Of a stretch of DNA of 39,636 bases, positions 8,668 through 16,969 are shown one piece after another. Positions within the stretch are counted from its first letter, which is position 1. Every line of letters begins with the position of its first letter. Both the position numbers and the translations under genes were made by a program. Location of the stretch: NCBI GenBank assembly GCA_902781945.1, contig CACZLE010000003.1, forward strand, positions 1-39,636, given 5' to 3'. This DNA is from an uncultured Eubacteriales bacterium. GTDB lineage: Bacteria; Bacillota; Clostridia; Christensenellales; Aristaeellaceae. The notes beneath the pieces were generated by a model that saw only the letters and a program-made list of their open reading frames with translations, was not told the origin of the DNA and did no database searches.

Positions 8668-10126
8668 GCTGAAAAAGCTGTTTGTGGGCAACGGCGTGAT
8701 CCGCAAGCTGCGGGCCTATGCCTACGCTGCGGTGATCTGCTCGGGCACTATGCTGCTGGCCATCCTGCTGCTGCTGGGCATCCAGGCCATGGCCCAGCAT
8801 TACGGCATGGCCGAGCACATGCGGGAGGTGCTGGTGGCCACCATGGTGTACGCGCTCTTCCTGAGCATGCTGATGACCAGCGGGGCGCAGATGTTCCTGT
8901 CCCGGTACGTGGCCGATATGATGTACCAGAACCAGCTGGGCCGGGTGCTGCCCTCGCTGATCGGCGCGGCGCTGGTGCTGATGGTGCCGGGCGGTATTCT
9001 GTATGGGTTTATGGTCGCCTCGGCACGCGAGCTGACGCTGATCCAAAAGGCCCTCAACTGGCTCCTGTTCATGGAGCTGATCCCGGTGTGGCTGCTGATG
9101 TCCTATATCACGGCGGCCAAGGATTACCGGGCCATCCTGCTCACCTTCCTGGCCGGCGTGCTGCTGGCCCTGGCCGGCGGGCCGCTGCTGCGCCTGCTGG
9201 GCGTGGATACGCTGACGGCGCTGATGGCCGGGCTGACGGTGGGCTACGGCGTGATGCTGGTGGGCATGCTGCATGTGCTGCTGCGGTATTTTCCCCGGGG
9301 CCAGGGCAGTCTGCTGGGCTTCATCGCCTGGTTTTCCCACACGCCCGATCTGCTGCTGACGGGATTCCTCAGCATGACAGGGGCCTTTGTGCACATCATC
9401 CTGATGTGGTTCAGCCCCCTGGGCAGCGTCGTCACCGGTTATTACCGGCAAGCCTCCCTGTTTGACAGCGCCGCCTTTTACGCCTATCTGGTCACGCTGC
9501 CCACCAACATCAACTTCATCATCTCGGTGGAGGTCAACTTTTACAGCGCGTACCGGGAATACTTTTCGGCCATCACCAACGGCGGCACCATGCCGCAGAT
9601 CCAGCTGGCCCGCGCGCGCATGTCCCGCTCCCTGTGGCAGGAGATCACCAACCTCATCGTGGTGCAGATCTTCGCCATGGTGGTATACATGCTCCTGGCC
9701 CGGTATTTTCTGACGGCCATCGGCTTTACCACCGATATGATGCACATGTTCCGCATGATGTGCATTGGCTACAGCCTGTACTGCATCGGCACCAGCCTGA
9801 TGATGCTGCAGCTGTATTACAATGACCGCTATGGGGCCATGGCCACGGCGGCGGCCTTCTTTGCGGGCAACCTGATCGGCACGCTCGTCTCCCTGCGGCT
9901 GGGCATGCTGTATTACGGGGTCGGCGTCATCGCGGGGGGCCTGCTCATGTATCTGGTCGCCTTCCCCCGACTGGCGCGGTATGTGCGCCGGATCGATTAT
10001 AATGTATATTGCTCCCAGCCGGTTTTCAACGAGGTTACCCACGACCGCTGGAAGGAGCTGGCCGGGCGGCTGGAGGCCCGGGCGGCACGGCGATATCACC
10101 CGCCTGCGCAACGCGCTGTACTTTAA
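8648..10126 (+). CDS. pelG: PelG, multi-pass exopolysaccharide Pel transporter component
   Basis: Integral membrane protein of the MATE/Wzx-like superfamily that works with PelF, PelD and PelE in making and exporting Pel across the cytoplasmic membrane. 492 residues with about 12 hydrophobic segments. The start MAGIGFELKKLF is typical for PelG. ATG 8648 is preceded by AAGGAGG 7 bases away; an ATG at 8642 is too close to that site. It overlaps the end of pelF by 20 bases. The last 15 or so codons (after RLEARAARR, about 10090) read into what was originally cotH-like sequence in another frame, so the native C-terminus was probably changed by the same deletion that removed the 5' part of the next gene. 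Confidence 0.85.
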   Translation: MAGIGFELKKLFVGNGVIRKLRAYAYAAVICSGTMLLAILLLLGIQAMAQHYGMAEHMREVLVATMVYALFLSMLMTSGAQMFLSRYVADMMYQNQLGRVLPSLIGAALVLMVPGGILYGFMVASARELTLIQKALNWLLFMELIPVWLLMSYITAAKDYRAILLTFLAGVLLALAGGPLLRLLGVDTLTALMAGLTVGYGVMLVGMLHVLLRYFPRGQGSLLGFIAWFSHTPDLLLTGFLSMTGAFVHIILMWFSPLGSVVTGYYRQASLFDSAAFYAYLVTLPTNINFIISVEVNFYSAYREYFSAITNGGTMPQIQLARARMSRSLWQEITNLIVVQIFAMVVYMLLARYFLTAIGFTTDMMHMFRMMCIGYSLYCIGTSLMMLQLYYNDRYGAMATAAAFFAGNLIGTLVSLRLGMLYYGVGVIAGGLLMYLVAFPRLARYVRRIDYNVYCSQPVFNEVTHDRWKELAGRLEARAARRYHPPAQRAVL

Positions 10127-11327
10127 GCTGCTGCAGGACGTGCCCGCCATTCCCAGCCTGCGCACCCAGTTTGTGCATCTGTACATGCGGGATCAGAGCG
10201 GTGACACGCCGCAGACCGCCTACACAGACTGCGGCCTGTACACCCAAGTGGAATTGCCCAACAACCGCTATCTGCGCAATCATGCCCTGAGCATGGACGG
10301 CAGCCTGTACAAAGCCAACATGTGCGAGATGTTCCGGTATCCGGAAGCCCTCAAGCTGTCCACCGATCCCACCTATGATCAGACGGCCTTCGAGGAGGTG
10401 CTGGAATCCAAGACCGGCGACGACCACACCAAGCTGTTGCAGATGCTGGACGCCGTGAACGATTACTCCATCCCCACGGAGGAGCTGCTGGACACCTATT
10501 TTGACGTGGACAACCTGACCAGCTATCTGGCCTTCAACCTGCTGATGGGCAACCAGGACAGCAACGCCCAGAACTATCTGCTCTACAGCCCGCTGGACTC
10601 CAGCAGATGGTACTATATCTGCTGGGACGGCGACGACTGCCTGAACGAAACCGAGGGTACGCTGCGGGATACAAATTGGCAGATCGGCGAATGGACCCGA
10701 GGCATCAGCAACTATTGGGGCGTGGTGCTGTTCAACCGGGCGCTGCGGCTGCCCGCCTTCCGGGAAGCCCTGCATCAAAAGATCGAGCTGCTGCGCCAGA
10801 CCATCACGCCGGACCGCGTGGCGGCCTTGATTGCCGATTACCGCGCCGTGGTGGACCCCTTCACTCAGGCCCTGCCCGACAGCGTCTACCTGCGGTCCAA
10901 TCAGGCGATCCGGGATCAGGTGCTGTCCGGCATGCCGCAGGAATTGGAAAGCAGCTACCGGCACTACCTGGATTCGCTGGAAAAGCCCATGCCCTTCTTC
11001 CAGGGCGACGCGGAGATCGAGGACGGCAGCCTGGTATTGACTTGGGGGGAAAGCTACGATCTGGACGGAGAATTTCTGCGCTACGACGTGCAGCTGTGCC
11101 AGGACTGGCAGTTTGAAGATGTGCTCTGGGAGCAGAAGGGTCTGCTGGATACCAGCGTGTCGCTGCCGCTGCCCGAAGCCGGAGAATACTACTGGCGGGT
11201 GACGGTGGCCAACGAGAGCGGCCACACCCAGTCCTCCTTTGACAGCGTGATCACCGACACGGGCGCCCACAACGGCATGCGTCGCTTCACGATCACCCAG
11301 GATGGGACGGTGGTGAATCCCGAATGA
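10089..11327 (+). pseudogene. CotH-like spore-coat/kinase-fold protein, 5' part missing
   Basis: Extracytoplasmic CotH-family proteins have a protein-kinase-like fold. About 412 codons remain, starting at GDITRLRNALYF, which matches a mid-protein CotH segment. The signal peptide and N-terminal region expected upstream are absent and the frame is fused into the end of pelG. Retained features are the DxxxxNYLLY block (NQDSNAQNYLLY), the downstream WDGDD that resembles the kinase metal-binding motif, and a C-terminal fibronectin-III-like domain ending ITQDGTVVNPE. The frame stays open from 9981, but its start codons lie inside pelG and give no signal sequence. Its stop overlaps the next start (ATGA), so the 3' end is intact. 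Likely a deletion of several hundred bases, real or an assembly artefact. Confidence 0.7.
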
Positions 11328-12058
11328 GCGAGCAGCGTTGGCGGCACGAGATGAAGTACCTGATCAACAAGCCCGAATGGGCCCTGCTGCGCGCGCGCTT
11401 TCCGGCTGCCGTGCGCAGGGATCCCCACGTGGGCGAGAATGGCGAGTACATGATCCGCAGCCTCTACTTTGACGATTACTGGAACACCGCGTACCAGGAA
11501 AAGGACGCTGGCGTGCTGGCCCGGCACAAGTATCGCATCCGGGTGTACAATTGCAGCGACAGCCGCATCCTGCTGGAGCGCAAAAACAAATACGGTCCCT
11601 ACATCTGGAAGCAGAGCGCCCCCATGACGCGCAGCCAGGTAGAGGCCGTGCTGGCCGGTGATTATGCCGCCCTGCTGCAGGGCGACGCCCCGCTGCTGCG
11701 GGAATTCTACTACGAGTGCACCGCCCGGCTGATGCGGCCCCGGGTGATCGTGGATTACGACCGGGAGCCCTTTGTGCTGGACGCCGGCGACGTGCGCATC
11801 ACCTTTGACAAGCACGTGCGGGCGGGCATGGGCGGCTTTGATCTGTTTGATCCCGATCTGCCTACGGTGGAGACGCTGCGGGGCGATCAGATGATCATGG
11901 AAGTGAAATTCACCGAGTTTTTGCCCAAGCAGGTGCGCGGCATCCTGCCGCCCCGGTCAGCCGAGCTGACGGCGGCGTCCAAATACGTGCTGTGCTGCGA
12001 CGCCGCGGCGCGGCAAATGCCAACCAACAGAACGGAGGGAATCCAATGGAAACGCTGA
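11324..12058 (+). CDS. VTC-domain (polyphosphate polymerase-like) protein
   Basis: A 244-residue protein of the VTC/polyphosphate-polymerase superfamily, which has a triphosphate-tunnel fold. The conserved charged strands are present: YMIRSLYFDD, HKYRIRVYN, ILLERKNKYG, ITFDKHVRAG and IMEVKFTEFLP. In many bacteria such genes sit beside CotH and DUF4956 genes, as here, and their biochemical role in exopolysaccharide operons is not settled. It lacks a membrane anchor and probably acts with the membrane protein encoded next. Start ATG 11324 overlaps the preceding stop (ATGA). Confidence 0.85.
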   Translation: MSEQRWRHEMKYLINKPEWALLRARFPAAVRRDPHVGENGEYMIRSLYFDDYWNTAYQEKDAGVLARHKYRIRVYNCSDSRILLERKNKYGPYIWKQSAPMTRSQVEAVLAGDYAALLQGDAPLLREFYYECTARLMRPRVIVDYDREPFVLDAGDVRITFDKHVRAGMGGFDLFDPDLPTVETLRGDQMIMEVKFTEFLPKQVRGILPPRSAELTAASKYVLCCDAAARQMPTNRTEGIQWKR

Positions 12059-12741
12059 GCTTTACCGATATTTTCAAAAAATCCTTTCTCGAAATGGGCG
12101 GCCTGATGCAGGGCCTCACCGTGCCGGTGCTGACCCGGGCGGTGGTGTACATCCTGCTGTCGGTGGTCCTGGGCTTTCTGCTGTACCTGCTGTACAAAAA
12201 AACCTATTCCGGCGTGGTGTACAGCCGGGCCTTTGCCGTTTCCATCCTGGGCATGACGGTGCTGACCTGCGCCATCATCGTCACCATCCAGTCCAATACC
12301 GTGCTGTCGCCGGGCATGGTGGGCGCGCTGAGCATCGTGCGCTACCGCACGGCGGTGAAGGACCCCATGGATCTGCTGTACCTCTTCTGGGCGGTGGCCT
12401 CGGGCATCGCCATCGGCGCGGGCATGTTCCTGATCGCGCTGTTCGTCTTTATCGTGATGGCCGTGGTGCTGGCGCTGCTGGCCCACGCCCGCGGACGGCA
12501 TGACGAGCTCTACATCCTGCTGGTGCACTACACGGGCAACGGGATAGAGGAAAAAATCCGCCGCGCCATCGGCACCCATCCCTATAAGATCAAATCCAAA
12601 ACCCTGCGCAAAAACGACGTGGAAATGGCCATCGAGGTGCGCGTGAAGAAGAACGACATGCGCTTTGTGGAGGCCCTGCGCGGCGACGACGCCATCACCG
12701 ATCTGACGCTGGTGCAGTACAGCGGAGATTACATCGACTGA
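12046..12741 (+). CDS. DUF4956 membrane protein
   Basis: A 231-residue protein with about four membrane segments in residues 20-145 and a cytoplasmic, ferredoxin-like C-terminal part (150-231). It belongs to the DUF4956 family by the segment VLSPGMVGALSIVRYRTAVKDPMDLLYLFWAVASG. Function unknown; it is a recurrent neighbour of VTC and CotH genes. Start METLSFTD is preceded by GGAGGG 7 bases upstream and overlaps the VTC gene by 13 bases. Last gene of the Pel-like operon. Confidence 0.85.
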   Translation: METLSFTDIFKKSFLEMGGLMQGLTVPVLTRAVVYILLSVVLGFLLYLLYKKTYSGVVYSRAFAVSILGMTVLTCAIIVTIQSNTVLSPGMVGALSIVRYRTAVKDPMDLLYLFWAVASGIAIGAGMFLIALFVFIVMAVVLALLAHARGRHDELYILLVHYTGNGIEEKIRRAIGTHPYKIKSKTLRKNDVEMAIEVRVKKNDMRFVEALRGDDAITDLTLVQYSGDYID

Positions 12742-12758
12742 TCGGAAGGGCTCGCGAT

Positions 12759-13138
12759 AAACAGAAATTGGCAAAGGGAGAAGGGGACGTTCGAGGCCTC
12801 CGCGGCCTCGAGCTCTGCGCCAGGAGACTTCGCCTCCTGGACCTCAGCGGGCGAACCGGCTTGAAAACAATAGCAAGCAATTTGCGCCTGTAACTTGAAG
12901 AACGCAAAGAGAGCTTCCGGGCATAAGAAAACCGGCGGCAGTCCGGAAAAATGAGTTTACTCATTTTCTCCGGCCTGACGCCGGTTTTCGCTGTGCGCCG
13001 TATCCAAGCAACTGCGGGAAGTTTCTTGTTATCGAAGCTGCGCAACATCCGCCACTGCCGGGTCCAGGGAGGGGCTTCCCTCCCTGGTGGGGTTTGGGGC
13101 AAAGCCCCAACGGAACCCTTTCCGTCAAATCTCTGTTT
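12759..13138. repeat. MITE-like hairpin-rich intergenic element with inverted ends
   Basis: The 420-base space between convergent genes holds no gene. Its ends are imperfect inverted repeats: AAACAGAAATTGGCAAAGGG (12759-12778) against the complement of CCCTTTCCGTCAAATCTCTG (13116-13135). Between them lie five hairpins: TCGAGGCC/GGCCTCGA (12791-12811), CCAGGAG/CTCCTGG (12820-12840), the long stem at 12928-12988, CCAGGGAGG/CCTCCCTGG (13064-13087) and TTGGGGC/GCCCCAA (13094-13110). The right end recurs near 83-100. Confidence 0.6.
12928..12988 (+). terminator. Long stem-loop, likely terminator of the Pel-like operon
   Basis: AAAACCGGCG (12928-12937) pairs with CGCCGGTTTT (12979-12988); an inner stem CCGGA..AAAATGAG / CTCATTTT..TCCGG closes on a TTTA loop. 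The arm ends in TTTT on the plus strand and AAAA/TTTT symmetry makes it potentially bidirectional for the two converging genes. Confidence 0.5.
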
Positions 13139-13163
13139 GGCAATACCGCGCATTTCTGCCGGA

Positions 13164-15152
13164 TCATGCCGTGTACTTGTCAAACCAGCCGGTGATCTCC
13201 TCCAGACGGCGGAGGCGGTGGGCCGGTTTGCCGGTGCGGGAAAGCTCATGGTTTTCGCCGTGGAACACCACCATCCGGGCCGGGACGCGCAGGTACACCA
13301 GGGCAGTGTACAGCTGGTAGCCCTCGGCGATGGGGCAGCGGTGATCCTCCTCGCTGTGGATGATGAGCGTGGGCGTCCTGGCATTCCGCACGTATTTGAG
13401 CGGGGACACGTCCCACATCTCCGCAAAGCCCTTTTCGGAATAGGGATCGTCGCTGCACACCTCAAAATTGGAGATGGGCGGGATATCGCTGATGCCGTAC
13501 ATGGACACCCAGTTGGCAATGCTGCGCTGGGTGGCGATGCAGCAGAAGCGGTCCGTATGCCCTAAAATCCAGTTGCTCATGTATCCGCCATAGGAGCCGC
13601 CGGTGCAGCACAGCCGCTTGGCGTCAATGGCCGGATAGGCCGCCAGCACCTTGTCTGTAAAGGCCATGATCTGGCGATAGTCGATGCTGCCCCATTGCAG
13701 GTCCAGATAGGAGAAGGCGTTGCCTCTGCCGTCCGAGCCGTGGGGATTGCAGAAGAACACGATGTATCCCTTGGCCGCCCAGGCCTGCATTTCATGGAAG
13801 AACACCGGGCCATAGGCGCACTTGGGCCCGCCGTGGATATCCAGCACGGCGGGATACTTTTTCTGCGGGTCGTAATCCTCCGGCAGCAGCACCCAGCCGT
13901 CGATCTCCTCGCCGTCCAGCTCCGCCGTTATGGGCTGGGGCCGGGCCACATAGACATCCTTCAGCACGTCTTCATTCCAGGCGGTCAGGCGGCGATTCCC
14001 GTCCTTTCCTGCCTGGTAAATCTCCGGGAGCTTCATATCCAGCATGCCCGCGAAGAAAACATTGCCCTCGTGCACGTCATAGTCGCTGAGGATGCCATCC
14101 GTGGAGACGGCGGTTTCGATCACGCCGTCCAGGCCGATGCGCTTCAGCTTGCACCCGTCCCGGTCCAGCGCCGGGAAATACAGATGATCGCCCTCCGCCT
14201 TGGTGAAGCGGGCCGCGCCGTATTCCACGTCGGTCAGCATGGCGTTGCCCAGGCTCTCATCCGCCTCGCAGAGCAGTTTCAGTTCCTTTGACTGGGGATC
14301 GAAGGTGTAGAAACAGGGGTTCTCATTGTCTCCGTAGCGCTTGCCGTCCGCGCCGATCACCACCAGTGTGTCCCCGATGAACTCGATGGCGTAGATCAAA
14401 AGCCTGGGCCCCAGCACCTGCTCGGTTTTGCCGGTTTCCAGATCCAGGCGGTACAGGCAGTCCCGATTGGGGCGACGATTGCGGAAGTTGACCCCGCTGA
14501 AATAGACTTCCTTCCCATGGACGCGGAAGGTGCCCACGTCCATATATCTCGCGGTCAGGCGGCGGAGCTTGTTTTCCTTCACCTGATAGAGGAACAGCGC
14601 GCTGCGCTTGCCCTGGATCAGCCCGCGGCCATTGAAAACGAAGGGCGATTTCGTCAGCACCTCGTAATCCTTATCTTCGCCGATCTTCTCCGGGGCCTTT
14701 TTCTTTTTGTCGCCGGTGAGCAGATACAGATCGGGATTCTCCGTGCTGATTTCCCCGGCCATCAGCAGGTTCCCGTCGGGCAGCAGCTTGAAGCTGCCCG
14801 CGTCCAGCGGCAGCTCATAGGCCTTTTCCGCCTCGCCTCCGGTGAGGGGCAGCCGGTACAGCACCGTGGACGCGCCCTTTTCCTCCGCGTCTTTTTCCTT
14901 CTTCTTTTCATCGCGTTTGTCTGTGGCAAACAGGATATGCTCGTTATCCTCAAAGAAGAATTCCCCGATCCTGCCGTCGCTGACCATGGGCCGGTCCTCG
15001 CCGCCAACGCGCAGGCGCAGACGGCTGACGTATTCTTTCTTCTCCCTGTCGATGCCCGTCAGCACATAGGCCAGCTTGCCGCCGTCCGGGGAAAAGGTCA
15101 GGGAGGAAAGCATCCGAAAATCCATAAAGGTATCCAGCTTGATCTTTTTCAT
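13164..15152 (-). CDS. S9 family (prolyl oligopeptidase / acylaminoacyl-peptidase-like) serine peptidase
   Basis: Probably a cytoplasmic peptidase that cleaves short peptides. The 662-residue protein has an N-terminal beta-propeller-like half (1-410) and a C-terminal alpha/beta-hydrolase domain (about 415-662). The catalytic triad is visible: Ser520 in GGSYGG, Asp603 in SEEDHRCP and His635 in GENHELS; the oxyanion HGGPKCAYGP is also present. No signal peptide. Start at MKKIKLDTF, which has GAAGGAG 8 bases upstream; the longer reading frame upstream is non-coding leader. It has its own promoter at 15224-15252 and runs towards the Pel-like operon. Confidence 0.9.
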   Translation of the reverse strand: MKKIKLDTFMDFRMLSSLTFSPDGGKLAYVLTGIDREKKEYVSRLRLRVGGEDRPMVSDGRIGEFFFEDNEHILFATDKRDEKKKEKDAEEKGASTVLYRLPLTGGEAEKAYELPLDAGSFKLLPDGNLLMAGEISTENPDLYLLTGDKKKKAPEKIGEDKDYEVLTKSPFVFNGRGLIQGKRSALFLYQVKENKLRRLTARYMDVGTFRVHGKEVYFSGVNFRNRRPNRDCLYRLDLETGKTEQVLGPRLLIYAIEFIGDTLVVIGADGKRYGDNENPCFYTFDPQSKELKLLCEADESLGNAMLTDVEYGAARFTKAEGDHLYFPALDRDGCKLKRIGLDGVIETAVSTDGILSDYDVHEGNVFFAGMLDMKLPEIYQAGKDGNRRLTAWNEDVLKDVYVARPQPITAELDGEEIDGWVLLPEDYDPQKKYPAVLDIHGGPKCAYGPVFFHEMQAWAAKGYIVFFCNPHGSDGRGNAFSYLDLQWGSIDYRQIMAFTDKVLAAYPAIDAKRLCCTGGSYGGYMSNWILGHTDRFCCIATQRSIANWVSMYGISDIPPISNFEVCSDDPYSEKGFAEMWDVSPLKYVRNARTPTLIIHSEEDHRCPIAEGYQLYTALVYLRVPARMVVFHGENHELSRTGKPAHRLRRLEEITGWFDKYTA

Positions 15153-15223
15153 TTGGGTCGCTCCTTCTTTATTTTTTTGCTTGATATAGGCTGCATTCTT
15201 CCGATGATGCAGAAGATGTGGAT

Positions 15224-15252
15224 AGTATACCATATTCTGTCCTGTATGACCA
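15224..15252 (-). promoter_or_regulatory. Promoter of the S9 peptidase gene
   Basis: On the minus strand TGGTCA (15247-15252), a 17-base spacer and TATACT (15224-15229), the latter preceded by TGG (extended -10). About 70 bases before the start codon. Confidence 0.65.
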
Positions 15253-15289
15253 GAAAAAGAAGAAAGCCCGGCCTTGAACAGTCGGGCTT
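15253..15289 (-). terminator. Terminator after the TauE-phytol-kinase fusion gene
   Basis: Minus-strand stem AAGCCCG/CGGGCTT (15264-15270 with 15283-15289), 12-base loop, followed by a T-rich run TTCTTCTTTTT. Confidence 0.65.
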
Positions 15290-15307
15290 GACGGTCTTTG
15301 CTTTTCA

Positions 15308-16819
15308 TCATACGGAAGCTGCGCAGAGCAGCGCTGCTATGATCATGATCGGGACCGTCACGGTATCATATTCGCTGGGCGAAAACAGCTCCGTCGCCGT
15401 TCCGAGGAAAGCGGCGAGTCCGGCTGCCCCAAGGGCGCGGGGCGCTGTCAGGCCTTGTCCCCACAGGAGCACGCAGAAGCCGCACAGGAAGGAAACCGCC
15501 AGCATGGCCGCGCTGCCCTCCCAGGATTTTTTTCCGTCCGTCCATCGGGATTTCACCTTGTGCTTGCCAAAGGGGATGCCGATCAGCGCCGCCGCCGCGT
15601 CGCCGGTGCCCCACATGAGGATGGCCGCGGCAGCAAGCTGCCGTTGGCCGAAATAGCCCCAGGAGACGCAGACGATGCCCGCCACCACGGCGAAAATCAT
15701 GATCATGCTGCGTTTGGCTTCCCCGCGGGTTTTCTGAACCAACAGGCCCGCGTACCATTTTTCCTTTTCGCAGATACTCAGCAAGGGATAAAGCGCCGCC
15801 GCCGCGACGGCGCAGGCCAGCGTCGTGGCCTGCCAGCTTCCGGCGGTCAGGATCATCAGGGTGGCGAACACAAAGGCGACGATGTGCAGCAGTTTCCGGA
15901 AGATAAAGGAAGGCAGTTTCGTCAGAAAGCGGATGGGCAGCAGGATGATCAGCGACGGAACGACATAGGCGAGAAAGACGCCCAGGCAGGAAAGGGTCTG
16001 AACAAACAGCGCGGACCGGGACAGGACGTCCCAGTAGTTCAGCGTCAGCATCGCGGCGCCAAGCACCGTCAGCACCGCGCCCGTTACCAGGCCGACCGTG
16101 CGATTGTTGACCCGGTTCGCAAACCGCGCCGAGATCAGGCTGGCCGCGGTGGCCACCGTTATGCAGATCAGCATCACGTCCCACTTCTCCAGCACAATGG
16201 CGGGATGGATCAGAATGTGGCTGACGGAGGCGATCAGCGCCGTAAAGGTCATGATGAAGGTACTTGTTCCCACCGCCGTTTTCAGCTCCATACCCAGGAA
16301 CGCGGTGAACACCACCAGCATCATCATGCCGCCGCCTGTGCCCACAAAGCCCGTGCCAAAGCCGATGGTCAGGCCGAAAAACAGGGAGACCGCAACGCCT
16401 TTCCAATCCAGCTGCGCTCCCTTGGCCGCCTGATCCTTCCGGCTGGTATCCGGGCTGACCAGAAACCGGATGCCGATGCAGAAGGTCAGAAACAGCGTGA
16501 AGCTGCCCAGCACCACGTTCCCGACGATGAAGGCCACATAGCTTCCCACCGTGCACATGGCCAGGATGCAGATCATCATGATCCTGCCGCGCCTCAGATC
16601 GATGTTCCTGTGCTTCGCGTAAGTATAGGCTGTGACGGCGGAACCCAGAATATCCGACGCCAGCGCAATGGCCGTCGCCTGGTACGCGCCGGTTTCTCCC
16701 CGGAAGGAAGGACACAGCACGATCAGGATGGGCACCATGACCGTGGCGGCGGAAAGCCCCGCCAGCCCGGTGCCGATCCCCGCGCCCAGCGACGCGATGA
16801 TATACCACACATATTCCAT
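15308..16819 (-). CDS. TauE/SafE (TSUP) transporter fused to a phytol/dolichol-kinase-like membrane domain
   Basis: A 503-residue, fully membrane-embedded protein. Residues 1-255 match the TauE/SafE family, which exports small organic anions such as sulfite or sulfoacetate; the paired GxGxGxxG-like motifs are GAGIGTGLAGLSAA and GFGTGFVGTGGGMMM. Residues about 285-503 resemble phytol kinase/dolichol kinase-type CTP-dependent lipid kinases: WGTGDAAAALIG followed by FGKHKVKSRWTDGKKSWEGS, near-canonical for this fold. I do not know a described fusion of the two. Start MEYVWYII has AAGGAGGGGGAG just upstream. The longer open frame upstream overlaps the TetR gene and is not used. Divergent from the TetR gene, so probably its target. 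Substrates cannot be read from sequence. Confidence 0.8.
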   Translation of the reverse strand: MEYVWYIIASLGAGIGTGLAGLSAATVMVPILIVLCPSFRGETGAYQATAIALASDILGSAVTAYTYAKHRNIDLRRGRIMMICILAMCTVGSYVAFIVGNVVLGSFTLFLTFCIGIRFLVSPDTSRKDQAAKGAQLDWKGVAVSLFFGLTIGFGTGFVGTGGGMMMLVVFTAFLGMELKTAVGTSTFIMTFTALIASVSHILIHPAIVLEKWDVMLICITVATAASLISARFANRVNNRTVGLVTGAVLTVLGAAMLTLNYWDVLSRSALFVQTLSCLGVFLAYVVPSLIILLPIRFLTKLPSFIFRKLLHIVAFVFATLMILTAGSWQATTLACAVAAAALYPLLSICEKEKWYAGLLVQKTRGEAKRSMIMIFAVVAGIVCVSWGYFGQRQLAAAAILMWGTGDAAAALIGIPFGKHKVKSRWTDGKKSWEGSAAMLAVSFLCGFCVLLWGQGLTAPRALGAAGLAAFLGTATELFSPSEYDTVTVPIMIIAALLCAASV

Positions 16820-16858
16820 GGCTCCCCCTCCTTGACAGCACAGTTTTATGCTATTACA

Positions 16859-16887
16859 ATTATAAACAACAAGTGTTGACAAAACAA
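16859..16887 (-). promoter_or_regulatory. Promoter of the TauE-phytol-kinase fusion gene
   Basis: Minus strand: TTGTTT (16882-16887), 17 bases, perfect TATAAT (16859-16864). The -35 overlaps the left arm of the palindrome at 16873-16923, so a bound repressor would block it. Confidence 0.65.
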
Positions 16888-16923
16888 CCGACAGATTGCT
16901 TTTGGTGGATTGTTTGTCAACAC
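16873..16923. promoter_or_regulatory. Palindromic operator, probably for the adjacent TetR regulator
   Basis: GTGTTGACAAA (16873-16883) and TTTGTCAACAC (16913-16923) are exact 11-bp inverted repeats separated by 29 bases in the divergent promoter region. Position and symmetry fit a TetR-family site controlling both directions; the pairing to this regulator is inference. Confidence 0.6.
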
Positions 16924-16969
16924 GTGGCGCAAAGGTGTTGATTTCGGAAGGGAGAAAGTGTGAAGCCGC

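Noticed and set aside
9981..10088. Start codons before the CotH fragment (MCAGSIIMY)
   Set aside because: They lie in pelG coding sequence, give no signal peptide and have no ribosome site.
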